The notes under the pieces are model-generated. The model was not told where the DNA came from. It made no database searches and worked only from the letters and a program-made list of their open reading frames with translations. The translations under genes and the position numbers were made by a program. Below are positions 13,578-20,468 of a stretch of DNA of 20,468 nt, piece by piece. Source of the DNA: JBGSLA01 sp965602785 (GTDB taxonomy: Bacteria; Desulfobacterota; Desulfobaccia; Desulfobaccales; 0-14-0-80-60-11); assembly GCA_965602785.1 (NCBI GenBank), contig CBFDAH010000034.1:1-20468 (forward strand), written 5' to 3'. Each line of letters opens with the position of its first letter. The stretch's first letter is position 1.

Positions 13578-14645
13578 TCACTTGGCGGCAGCCTCAGCCC
13601 GTTTGGGGGGCCGGGTCAACAGCCGGGGACCGGAGCGCTCCCGGGTGTCGATGGTGACGTAACTGGACATGCCGAGACGCAGGGGCCGGTCCTCGGGAAA
13701 AGGCGGCAGAAGCACGATCTTTACCGGCACCCGCTGCACCACCTTCACCCAGTTGCCCGTGGCGTTCTCCGGGGGGAGCAGGGCAAAGGCGGCTCCGGTG
13801 CCGGCCATGATGGAGTCCACTTTGCCCTTGAAGGTGAACTTCGGGTAGGCGTCGATGGTGACTTCGGTGGGCTGGCCGATGCACACGTTGGTGAGCTGAG
13901 TCTCCTTATAGTTGGCCTCGACCCATAGGTCTTTGATCCCCAGGGGGACCAGGGCCATGAGGGGCTGGCCGGGCTGCGACCAGTTTCCCACCTCCACCTG
14001 CCGTTTGGTGACATAGCCGTTGAGGTGGGCGGTGACCTTGGTATAACCCTGGTTGAGGCGGGCCTGCTCCAATCGGGCCTTGGCCTCTTTGATGGCCGGT
14101 TGTTGGTCCAGGGGAATGGCGGTGGAGCCGCCGATGGCGGCCAGAGCCTCTTGGGTTTCCTGCCGGGCCTGCTCCACGGAAGCTTTGGCCACCTTATACC
14201 GGGTATTCACCCGGTCCAGGGTCTGTTTGGGCACGGTGCGGCGCTCATAAAGCTTGCGGTAGCGACCCTGGTCGATGATGGCCAGCCTCAAGTTGGCTTC
14301 CGCTTCGGCCACCTGGGCCCGAGCTGTGGCCACCTTAACGTATTGGCTGGCCAGGTCTTGGCGCAGGCGGGCCAGGGTGGCTTCGGCTTCGGCCACCGCC
14401 ACTTTGAAGTCCTGGGCCTCCAGGGTGACCAGGGTCTGGCCTTTTTCCACAAAGTCATTGTTGTCCACCAGCACCTGGGCCACCCGGCCCGGCACCTGGG
14501 AGGAGATTATCCCCACGTAGCCCGAAACGTAGGCGTCGTCGGTGGAGACATAGATGGTGAGGTAGTACCAGTAGACCACCCCAGCCCCGATGAACAGAAG
14601 GATCAGGAGAATCAGGCTAATTCGTACCAGCGGCTTTCGGAGCAT
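13578..14645 (-). CDS. HlyD/EmrA family periplasmic adaptor subunit
   Basis: Membrane-fusion protein (355 residues) bridging the inner-membrane pump and the outer-membrane channel. One N-terminal transmembrane helix spans about residues 7-28. 'VSTDDAYVSGYVGIISSQVPGRV' follows and is the EmrA-type lipoyl/barrel entry. A long heptad-rich hairpin occupies about residues 85-195. The EmrA hallmark 'GTGAAFALLPPENATGNWVK' lies near 275-295. The ATG at 14643-14645 has GAGGG about nine bases upstream. The gene overlaps the end of the tolC-like gene by 29 bp and is separated from the next gene by one base. Confidence 0.94.
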   Translation of the reverse strand: MLRKPLVRISLILLILLFIGAGVVYWYYLTIYVSTDDAYVSGYVGIISSQVPGRVAQVLVDNNDFVEKGQTLVTLEAQDFKVAVAEAEATLARLRQDLASQYVKVATARAQVAEAEANLRLAIIDQGRYRKLYERRTVPKQTLDRVNTRYKVAKASVEQARQETQEALAAIGGSTAIPLDQQPAIKEAKARLEQARLNQGYTKVTAHLNGYVTKRQVEVGNWSQPGQPLMALVPLGIKDLWVEANYKETQLTNVCIGQPTEVTIDAYPKFTFKGKVDSIMAGTGAAFALLPPENATGNWVKVVQRVPVKIVLLPPFPEDRPLRLGMSSYVTIDTRERSGPRLLTRPPKRAEAAAK

Positions 14646-15990
14646 TAGGTGATTCCCTCTGAGGTAACAGGTCGTTGATGGCCCCCACGGCCCACAATAA
14701 TTGGGCCTTGGCCAACTGATGGTCGTAGCGGGCGTTGAAAAAGTTTACCCGGGTCCTGGTAAGGAGTGTTGAAGCGTCCAGGACCTCCGTGGCGGTGCCC
14801 ACCTGCTCCCGATAGCGCTCCTGGTTGAGGCGCAGGTTCTCCTCCCCCTGGTCCACGGCCTTTTCCGTGACCTTGATGCGGTCCGCGGTCTCTTTGAGGG
14901 CCAGGGAAGCGGTTTGCACGTCCAGGTGCACCTGGCTACTAAGGTCCTGACGCAGGAGCTTGAGTTGCTCAACTTTTTCCTTGGCCTGGCGCACCTGGGC
15001 CCGGGTGTCCAGCCCGGAAAACAAGCTCCACTGGAACCCAAAGATGGCAAACCACTGGGAATCATGGACATAGGCCCGGTTCTGTTGATAAAAGTGCCCG
15101 GCCTGAGCAAAGAAACGGGGGAATTGCTTGGCTCGGGTCTGGGTAATATTTTTTTCTCCCTGCTCGATGCGGCTGGTGGCGGCCTTAATATCGCTGCGCT
15201 GGTTCAAGGCCCGGTTCGCAGCCTCTTCCAGTTTCAGGGGAGGCGCCACCAGGTCCTTCTCCTCAGCCAGGGTGAGGGGCGTGGGGATGGGCAGGTTCAT
15301 AAGCTTATTCAGCGCCGCGGTGGCGTTGGTTACATCATTTTTCGCAGTGATCAGGCGCTGCCGGGCATCCGCCAGGGCCACCTCGGCCTGGAGTACGTCG
15401 TTGTAAGTGGTGACCCCAAACTCATATAAATCCTTGGCATCCCGGAGTTGATCGGTGAGCTGGATGACTTCCTGCTTGGCCACCTCCACCAGCTTTTCCG
15501 CCCGGAGCACCCGGAAATATCCCTGGCACACCAGCAAGAAAATGTTGTCTCGCACCTGCGCGGTGTCCAGACGGGTGGCGTTCTTCCCCAAAATCGCGGC
15601 CTGATAGCGGGAGGGAGTGGCCCAGAAGTCGAAGAGGGTCTGGTCCACGGTCACCTTGGTGGTCCAGAAATTATTGTTAGTAACAGGGAAGTTAACGCCT
15701 TGGGCTAGCCCGCCCTGCACCCGTATCCTGGTAGCCAGATCATAAATGGTCTGGTTGACGTCGGCCTGCACTTTAGGCAGGAAGCCGGACCGGGCCCGCA
15801 CCACTTCCTGGTCGGCGATGAGCTCTTCCAGGCGGCTCACCTGAAGGGACGGATTGGCTTTCCAGGCCAGGCTCAGGGCCTCTTTGAGATTCAGGGAACG
15901 GGGGGCCTCCCCCGCCTGGCCGGCCAGGGGCGTCCATACCGACCAAACCAGACAGACGCAAAGCACCAGGGGGAGTATAGCGCGTCTCAT
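14617..15990 (-). CDS. TolC family outer-membrane efflux protein
   Basis: 457 residues. A Sec signal peptide (MRRAILPLVLCVCLVWSVWT, then 'PLAGQAGEAP') leads into 'LNLKEALSLAWKANPSLQVS', the standard TolC/OEP repeat start. Two long coiled-coil repeats with 'LADARQRLITAKNDVTNA'-type helices follow. The second repeat starts near 'NQRSDIKAATSRIEQGEKN'. It should form the outer-membrane channel of the tripartite exporter encoded downstream. The start ATG overlaps the tetR stop (ATGA), and AGGAGG lies about ten bases upstream inside tetR. Its 3' end overlaps the adaptor gene by 29 bp. Confidence 0.94.
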   Translation of the reverse strand: MRRAILPLVLCVCLVWSVWTPLAGQAGEAPRSLNLKEALSLAWKANPSLQVSRLEELIADQEVVRARSGFLPKVQADVNQTIYDLATRIRVQGGLAQGVNFPVTNNNFWTTKVTVDQTLFDFWATPSRYQAAILGKNATRLDTAQVRDNIFLLVCQGYFRVLRAEKLVEVAKQEVIQLTDQLRDAKDLYEFGVTTYNDVLQAEVALADARQRLITAKNDVTNATAALNKLMNLPIPTPLTLAEEKDLVAPPLKLEEAANRALNQRSDIKAATSRIEQGEKNITQTRAKQFPRFFAQAGHFYQQNRAYVHDSQWFAIFGFQWSLFSGLDTRAQVRQAKEKVEQLKLLRQDLSSQVHLDVQTASLALKETADRIKVTEKAVDQGEENLRLNQERYREQVGTATEVLDASTLLTRTRVNFFNARYDHQLAKAQLLWAVGAINDLLPQRESPNAPKAAGTN

Positions 15991-16634
15991 CCGGCGGACT
16001 CCTCCTGAGTGGTTTCCGGTGTGACCATGATCCCGGCAAAAAAGAGCCTCAGGACCACCGGCAAAGCCTCCTTAACGGCGTTTTTCTGTGCACCGGTCAT
16101 GTGATAGTAACCCACGGCTCTCACCAGGCCTTTGAGCAGAAAGGAGAGCAGGCGGGGATCGGCAGAGATGAACTGTCTCTGGGCAATCCCCTCGTCGAAA
16201 AAGCGATTGAGCAGGCTCACGATGCGGTCCTCCAGGTTCTGGAGGAAGGGAGAGCGGTTTTCCCGGCCTGACCTGGAGCGGACCAGCTCCTGAAGATACA
16301 CCGGAAAGAGCACACTTTCTTGCTCCACATAATCCAGGAGAAGAATGACCATCCGCTTGACTTTTTCCCGAGGCGAGTCAGGCTGGTCCAGGAGGGCTTC
16401 CAAATCCGACGCCATAGACTCCCCCACCTCGGATAGGAGAGCCTGGATGAGCTCCTCTTTGCTTTGGAAATAGAGATAAATGGTACCCTTGGCCACCCCG
16501 GCGGCCTGGGCGATTTCGTCCATGGTGATGGCATCCACGCCGCCCCGTTCCATTAGGTGTCGGGTAGCGGCCAAAATCTCCTGGGTCCGGAAGGCGGCGA
16601 GGACTTCCTTTTTAGTGGTGCGGGGGTTATCCAT
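15987..16634 (-). CDS. TetR/AcrR family transcriptional regulator
   Basis: 215 residues with an N-terminal helix-turn-helix ('ITMDEIAQAAGVAKGTIYLYFQSKEELI', about residues 36-63) that fits the TetR consensus closely. The C-terminal ligand domain is variable, as usual. It is the first gene of the efflux operon and overlaps the tolC-like start by 4 bp, so the regulator and the exporter share a transcript and autoregulation is expected. A tandem 20-bp repeat with TGAC/GTCA half-sites lies over its promoter and reaches into its start codon. No Shine-Dalgarno is visible before the ATG at 16632-16634. Confidence 0.93.
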   Translation of the reverse strand: MDNPRTTKKEVLAAFRTQEILAATRHLMERGGVDAITMDEIAQAAGVAKGTIYLYFQSKEELIQALLSEVGESMASDLEALLDQPDSPREKVKRMVILLLDYVEQESVLFPVYLQELVRSRSGRENRSPFLQNLEDRIVSLLNRFFDEGIAQRQFISADPRLLSFLLKGLVRAVGYYHMTGAQKNAVKEALPVVLRLFFAGIMVTPETTQEESAG

Positions 16635-16672
16635 GACTTTTCGGTCAATAAAATGACTCTTAGGTCAATAAA
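16633..16672. promoter_or_regulatory. Tandem 20-bp repeat operator, probably bound by the TetR regulator
   Basis: Two head-to-tail copies of ATGACTyTTmGGTCAATAAA lie at 16633-16652 and 16653-16672 and differ at two of 20 positions. Each holds an inverted TGAC-N6-GTCA, and TGACC/GGTCA half-sites are common in TetR-family operators. The spacing of exactly 20 bp (about two helical turns) would put two dimers on one face of the DNA. The element overlaps the -10 region of the tetR promoter and the first bases of tetR. Confidence 0.65.
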
Positions 16673-16693
16673 GAAATGCCGGGGTTTTGTCAA
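16665..16693 (-). promoter_or_regulatory. Promoter of the tetR-tolC-emrA-ALDH-emrB operon
   Basis: On the - strand a perfect -35 TTGACA (16688-16693) is followed after 17 bp by TATTGA (16665-16670), a partial -10 match. The -10 lies inside the distal copy of the tandem operator, so a bound repressor would block it. Predicted transcription starts about 24 bases before the tetR ATG. Confidence 0.5.
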
Positions 16694-16786
16694 GAAAAAC
16701 TTGCAAACTCCCTGGCCTGTGGCCAAAATAATGGGTACATAAATGGTTTGCGCCTTGATCACCAGGGAACGCTGACCGGAGGGCAT

Positions 16787-17701
16787 ATGGACCGGCGGGA
16801 ATTTCTGAAGAAAGCGGCCGCCTTGGGAGTGGTGGCCGGGGCCGGAAGGTGGCTGGTGCTGCCGGAAGAGCTCTGGGCCATGGCGCCCCAAGAGAAGCCG
16901 CAGCCCCTCATTGCCCAGGCCGAGGGCACCAAGTGGGACCAGATCACCGGGGAGGCCATCGAGAAGCTGGGCGGCATGAAAAAGTTCGTCAACGCCGGGG
17001 AAACGGTGGTGGTCAAGCCCAATATGGCCTGGGACCGCCCCCCGGAGATGGCGGCCAACGCCCACCCCGACGTGGTGCGCCAGGTGGTGGAGCTCTGCCT
17101 CGACGCCGGGGCCAAGCAGGTGAAGGTCCTGGACCACACCTGTCACGACGCCCGCAAGGCCTATAAAAACAGTGGCATCCGGGCTGCGGTGGAGGGTCTC
17201 AAAGACCCCCGGGCGCTGGTGGAGTTCGTGGACGATCGGCGCTTTGTAAAGGTCAAAGCCCCCAAGGCCAAGTCCCTGAAACAGTGGCTCTATTACAAAG
17301 ACGTTCTAGAGGCCGACCGCTTCATCAACATCCCGGTGGCCAAACACCACGCCGAGACCCGCCTCACCATGTGCATGAAGAACATGATGGGGGCCATCGG
17401 CGGCTGGCGGGGCCGGTGCCACGTGGGGCTGCACCAAAACATCGCCGACATGAACTTGATTTTGCGCCCCGACCTCCATGTCCTGGACTGCACCCGCATT
17501 CTCCTGAAAAATGGCCCCCAGGGTGGCCGCCCGGAAGACGTGGCGGTGAAGAACCTGGTTTTCGCCAGCACCGACCCGGTGGCCCTGGACGCCCACGGCA
17601 CCACTTTGTTCGGCCTCAAGCCCGAAGACATTGGCTACATCTTCCGGGCCCACGCCCTGGGTCTGGGGGAGATGGACCTGAGCAAGGTCAAGATTACCTG
17701 A
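16787..17701 (+). CDS. DUF362 domain-containing protein with Tat signal (cysteine-rich paralogue)
   Basis: 304 residues. A twin-arginine signal opens the protein (MDRREFLKKAAALGVVAGAG, residues 1-20), so it is likely exported folded, probably with a cofactor. The DUF362 body shows 'VVVKPNMAWDRPPE', 'HPDVVRQVVELCLDAGAKQVKV', 'INIPVAKHHAETRLTMCMKNMMGAIGG', 'LRPDLHVLD' and 'DPVALDAHGTTLFG'. Biochemical function of the family is not established. It has five cysteines (C104, C119, C196, C211, C235). Four of them, plus H120 and H216, are absent from the paralogue directly downstream, which suggests a metal or redox site. The start is the ATG at 16787, with GGAGGG 3-4 bases upstream; a 37-codon extension would hide the Tat signal. 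It is divergent from tetR and first in a three-gene set. Confidence 0.88.
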   Translation: MDRREFLKKAAALGVVAGAGRWLVLPEELWAMAPQEKPQPLIAQAEGTKWDQITGEAIEKLGGMKKFVNAGETVVVKPNMAWDRPPEMAANAHPDVVRQVVELCLDAGAKQVKVLDHTCHDARKAYKNSGIRAAVEGLKDPRALVEFVDDRRFVKVKAPKAKSLKQWLYYKDVLEADRFINIPVAKHHAETRLTMCMKNMMGAIGGWRGRCHVGLHQNIADMNLILRPDLHVLDCTRILLKNGPQGGRPEDVAVKNLVFASTDPVALDAHGTTLFGLKPEDIGYIFRAHALGLGEMDLSKVKIT

Positions 17702-17781
17702 GTCGGTTGGCGCTTCAGTAAAGAAAATGCCCCTCTGACGGGGATATCCCTGGCCGGTGAGGGCCCCCCGGAGCAAAAGCC

Positions 17782-18717
17782 ATGGAAGAGCACCCCATCG
17801 ATTTGGAACGACGTGAGTTCCTCAAGCGCCTGGCCGCTCTCGGAGTGGCGGTGGGGGCCGGGCGGTGGCTTGTTTTGCCCGAGGAGCTCTGGGCCATGGC
17901 CCCGGAGGCCAAAGCCCAACCCCGGGTGGCCCGGGTCCAGGGGACTAAATGGGACCAGATCACCGGGGAGGCCCTGCAGAAGCTAGGGGGCATGAAAAAG
18001 TTCGTCAACCCCGGGGAAACGGTGGTGGTCAAGCCCAACATGGGCTTTGACCGCACCCCGGAACTGGGCGCCAACGCCCACCCCCTGGTAGTGCGGAAAG
18101 TGGTGGAGCTCTGCCTCGAGGCCGGGGCCAAACAGGTGAAGGTCTTCGACTACCCGGTTGTCGAGCCCCGGATTTCCTACCAGGCTTCGGGAATCCAGGC
18201 TGCACTGCGGCAAATCCGGGATCCGCGGGTGTCGGTGGTTTACATCGACCCCCGGGATTTCGTCCAGGTGGTCGCGGAGCGGGCCAAAACCATGAAGAAG
18301 TGGTGGTATTATAAAGATGTGCTGGAGGCGGACCGCTTCATCAATATCCCGGTTGCCAAGACCCACAGCCGGGTGGGCCTCACCATGTCTCTCAAGAACA
18401 TGATGGGGGCCATCGGGGGGAACCGACCTTCTTTACATGTCAACCTGCCTCAAAATATCGCGGACATGAATCTCATCCTGCGGCCGGACCTGCACGTCCT
18501 GGACGCCACCCGCATCATGGTGCAGAACGGCCCCTACGGCGGCCGCCTGGAGGACGTGGAGGTCAGGAACCAGGTCTTGGCCGGCGCGGATCCCGTGGCC
18601 CTGGATGCAGTGGGGACCACCCTGTTTGGGCGGCTGCCCTCCCAAATCAGCTACATTGTCAAGGCCCACCGGCACGGCCTGGGGGAGATGGAGCTCAACA
18701 AAATCACCATGCTGTAA
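17782..18717 (+). CDS. DUF362 domain-containing protein with Tat signal (second paralogue)
   Basis: 311 residues, clearly homologous along its whole length to the preceding gene, for example 'GRWLVLPEELWAMAP', 'GTKWDQITGEA', 'FVNPGETVVVKPNM' and 'QNIADMNLILRPDLHVLD' in both. This indicates tandem duplication. The Tat motif is 'ERREFLKRLAALGVAVGAG' (residues 9-27). It has a single cysteine (C111, shared with the sister protein). The A-specific cysteines are V126, S203, L218 and A242 here. The ATG has GGAG eight bases upstream. It lies 80 bp after its paralogue and 92 bp before the polyferredoxin gene. The likely role is a partner or substrate-handling protein in an extracytoplasmic redox pathway; that part is inference. 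Confidence 0.88.
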   Translation: MEEHPIDLERREFLKRLAALGVAVGAGRWLVLPEELWAMAPEAKAQPRVARVQGTKWDQITGEALQKLGGMKKFVNPGETVVVKPNMGFDRTPELGANAHPLVVRKVVELCLEAGAKQVKVFDYPVVEPRISYQASGIQAALRQIRDPRVSVVYIDPRDFVQVVAERAKTMKKWWYYKDVLEADRFINIPVAKTHSRVGLTMSLKNMMGAIGGNRPSLHVNLPQNIADMNLILRPDLHVLDATRIMVQNGPYGGRLEDVEVRNQVLAGADPVALDAVGTTLFGRLPSQISYIVKAHRHGLGEMELNKITML

Positions 18718-18753
18718 ACCCGGGGCCATCTTCCGGCCATAAATATGACCCTG

Positions 18754-18775
18754 GGGGCGGCGCCGGCGTCGCCCC
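18754..18775 (+). repeat. GC-rich hairpin between DUF362 gene and polyferredoxin gene
   Basis: GGGGCGGCG (18754-18762), loop CCGG, then CGTCGCCCC (18767-18775) form a nine-pair stem with one G-T pair. No T-run follows, so it is more likely a transcript-stabilising or attenuating hairpin than a full terminator. Confidence 0.45.
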
Positions 18776-18809
18776 TTGATTGCGTTTATAGGAACCTCTT
18801 TGTCCCACC

Positions 18810-20402
18810 ATGCCAACCGAACAACCTGAAAAAAACCTGAAGGGCTGGCTTTATCTCCGGCGCGGCGCCCAGATCGCCTTTTTCCTCCTGTTTCTGGTGC
18901 TGTATCTCAAGGCGGAATATGTCGGCCAGGAGATTCTCGCCTGGCCGGTGGACCTGTTTTTCCGCTTCGATCCCCTGATCCTGGCGGCCCACCTCTTGAC
19001 CCTGAGCCCCCTGGTGTGGGGCCTCCTGTGGTCCCTTCTCTTCGTGGGACTGACCCTGATATTGGGGCGCTTTTTCTGCGGCTGGGTCTGCCCCCTGGGC
19101 ACCGCCCTGGACGGCTTTCGCCGCCTCCTGTTTCGGCCTCGCCCCGATGCGGGCGTGGCTGACCGCTGGCGCCGGTTCAAGTATTATTTTTTGTTTTTTC
19201 TTTTGGCCAGCACTCCCTTTACCCTGAACCTGGTGGGGCTCTTCGACCCCCTCTCCCTCCTTTACCGCACCCTGGCCCTGGTTTTTTATCCGGCCTTCGG
19301 CTATGGGGTGGACAAGATTAGCCTGACCCTCTACCGGCTGGGCAAGCCGTTCACCTATGTGAGCGAGCCGATATACCAGTTCTTGAAGGCCACGGTGCTG
19401 CCCTTCAAGCCGCTGGTCTATCTTTTGCCCTTTTTGACCCTCATCCTGTTTGCCCTGGTGGTGGCCGCCGAGCGGGTGGACCGGCGCTTCTGGTGCCGGG
19501 CCATCTGCCCCCTGGGAGCCCTTTACGGCCTGGTGGCCCGCTTTGCCCTCCTGCGACGCCGTCCCACGGTCCTGTGTCGGGACTGCCAGGACTGCGCGGT
19601 AGTTTGCAAGATGGGCGCCTTCGAGGTGGGCCAGGAAGCTACGACTTCTAACCCTTCCCCCACATCCCGACTCTCCCGGCACCAGACCGCGGAGTGTCAG
19701 CTCTGCTTGAGCTGCCAGGCGGCCTGTGATAAGGGAAGAGTCTCCTATACTTTCGGGGTAAAAACGGCTCGGGCCCCACTGGACCTGGGCCGGCGTCAGG
19801 TGATTATCTCGCTCGCGGCCGGGGTGGCGGTGGTGCCTTTCGTGCGCCTGGGTTCCCTGGCCCGGCGGCCGGAGGAATTTCTCATCCGGCCTCCCGGGGC
19901 TCAGGAGGAAGATGCCCTCCTCAGCCGCTGCATCCGCTGCGGCCAGTGTATGAAGGTGTGCCTCACCAACGGCATCCAGCCCGTGCTCTGGGAGGCGGGG
20001 CTGGAAGGCCTCTATACCCCGAGACTCGTCCCCCGCATGGGCTACTGCGCCCACACCTGCACCCTCTGCGGCCAGGTCTGCCCCACCGGGGCCATCCCGA
20101 ATCTGAATATTGAGGTGAAACAGGCCATAGCTCTGGGCACCGCAGCCATTAACCGCACCCGCTGCATCCCCTACACCGAAGGCGCTGACTGCCTGGTGTG
20201 CGAAGAACACTGCCCCGTATCCCCCAAGGCCATCACCTTTGTCGAGGCGGAAGTCCCGGACCTGCAAGGCAAGAAAATGCTGGTGAAACTTCCTATGGTG
20301 CAGCCCGACCGCTGCATCGGCTGCGGCCACTGCGAATACGTCTGCCCCGTGGGCGGCGCCGCGGCCATTCGGGTGAAGAAGTCGTTGCGGGTGGAGATTT
20401 GA
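18810..20402 (+). CDS. NapH-NapG-like fused membrane polyferredoxin
   Basis: 530 residues. The N-terminal half is NapH/YccM-like: hydrophobic helices near 20-35, 57-87, 125-142, 148-165 and 200-220, with the paired motifs CGWVCP (90-95) and CRAICP (229-234). Two cytoplasm-type ferredoxin motifs follow (C256/259/262/266 and C296/299/302/306). A second hydrophobic stretch (328-345) preceded by 'LGRRQ' resembles the start of NapG/MauM proteins. Behind it are four more Cys clusters (C374/377/380/384; C413/417/420/424; C452/461/464/468; C502/505/508/512). It thus looks like a natural NapH+NapG fusion carrying about six [4Fe-4S] clusters and moving electrons between the quinone pool or cytoplasm and the periplasm. 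It lies behind two Tat-exported DUF362 genes, its likely partners. The ATG at 18810 lacks a well-placed Shine-Dalgarno. Confidence 0.88.
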   Translation: MPTEQPEKNLKGWLYLRRGAQIAFFLLFLVLYLKAEYVGQEILAWPVDLFFRFDPLILAAHLLTLSPLVWGLLWSLLFVGLTLILGRFFCGWVCPLGTALDGFRRLLFRPRPDAGVADRWRRFKYYFLFFLLASTPFTLNLVGLFDPLSLLYRTLALVFYPAFGYGVDKISLTLYRLGKPFTYVSEPIYQFLKATVLPFKPLVYLLPFLTLILFALVVAAERVDRRFWCRAICPLGALYGLVARFALLRRRPTVLCRDCQDCAVVCKMGAFEVGQEATTSNPSPTSRLSRHQTAECQLCLSCQAACDKGRVSYTFGVKTARAPLDLGRRQVIISLAAGVAVVPFVRLGSLARRPEEFLIRPPGAQEEDALLSRCIRCGQCMKVCLTNGIQPVLWEAGLEGLYTPRLVPRMGYCAHTCTLCGQVCPTGAIPNLNIEVKQAIALGTAAINRTRCIPYTEGADCLVCEEHCPVSPKAITFVEAEVPDLQGKKMLVKLPMVQPDRCIGCGHCEYVCPVGGAAAIRVKKSLRVEI

Positions 20403-20407
20403 GAATA

Positions 20408-20450
20408 TGGGGGAGGGGGCTAAGGGTCGAGACCCTTACCCCCTCCCCCA
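20408..20450. repeat. G-rich/C-rich inverted repeat after the polyferredoxin gene (clear copy)
   Basis: TGGGGGAGGGGGCTAAGGGTC (20408-20428) pairs with GACCCTTACCCCCTCCCCCA (20431-20450), a 20-bp stem with one bulged C. It starts six bases after the TGA stop. It shares the G5-A-G5-(C)TAAGG core with the copy between pgpA and cinA. There is no T-run directly after it, so it is a dispersed repeat or 3'-end stabiliser rather than a canonical terminator. Confidence 0.8.
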
Positions 20451-20463
20451 AACCCCCACCCCC
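20439..20463 (-). other. Canonical G-quadruplex motif
   Basis: On the - strand, four runs of five Gs are separated by loops of one, three and one base. It overlaps the C-rich arm of the inverted repeat and continues beyond it. The pattern exceeds the usual G3 N1-7 rule by a wide margin. Confidence 0.7.
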
Positions 20464-20468
20464 AATCC

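Noticed and set aside
12287..13657. 456-codon open frame on the + strand opposite the ALDH-like gene
   Set aside because: Antisense shadow. The - strand gene carries catalytic motifs and operon-like spacing.
16676..16786. Upstream extension of the first DUF362 gene
   Set aside because: It would bury the Tat signal. The internal ATG has a strong GGAGGG just upstream.
18786..20330. 514-codon open frame on the - strand opposite the polyferredoxin gene
   Set aside because: The translation is low-complexity Gln/Gly/His-rich and typical of an antisense shadow. The + strand frame has six Cys-cluster motifs.

Overview
The window is about 20.5 kb of GC-rich chromosomal DNA. Its gene content and order (purC end; pgpA-cinA-thpR-recA-alaS; poly(A) polymerase with an Arg-rich tail; Tat-exported DUF362 proteins beside a multi-[4Fe-4S] membrane protein) suggest an anaerobic deltaproteobacterium (Desulfobacterota/Syntrophobacterota, Desulfobacca-like). 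That placement is an inference from context, not from a marker-gene search.

Layout. (1) 1-137: 3' end of purC on the + strand. (2) 403-7535, all on the - strand and read right to left: pgpA, cinA, thpR, recA, alaS, then a MntA/HepT-type nucleotidyltransferase/HEPN toxin-antitoxin pair closed by a clear terminator. recA and alaS are translationally coupled. The hepT 5' end carries a one-base homopolymer frameshift. (3) 7714-9602, + strand: poly(A) polymerase pcnB and a stand-alone, atypical receiver protein. (4) 9702-16634, - strand: a compact operon in the order tetR, tolC-like, emrA-like, aldehyde-dehydrogenase-like, emrB-like, then a UPF0104/flippase-like membrane protein. The first five genes overlap or nearly abut. 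A tandem 20-bp direct repeat with TetR-style half-sites overlaps the tetR promoter. (5) 16787-20402, + strand: two paralogous Tat-signal DUF362 proteins followed by a fused NapH-NapG-like polyferredoxin membrane protein.

How the parts work together. Block 2 is housekeeping (lipid phosphatase, pyridine-nucleotide repair, RNA phosphoesterase, recombination, tRNA charging) with a toxin-antitoxin module at its tail. Block 4 looks like a self-regulated tripartite drug/metabolite exporter. An aldehyde-dehydrogenase-fold enzyme sits between the periplasmic adaptor and the inner-membrane pump, which suggests chemical processing linked to export. Block 5 looks like an uncharacterised extracytoplasmic redox module: a membrane electron conduit plus two exported DUF362 partners, one of which carries four cysteines that its sister lacks.

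The gaps hold a family of G-rich/C-rich inverted repeats (two clear copies, one degenerate, one doubtful) placed directly at gene ends. One supplies the stop codon of pgpA. The last is followed by a textbook G-quadruplex motif on the - strand. No tRNA, rRNA, CRISPR array or insertion sequence was seen. No gene-free stretch exceeds 300 bases.
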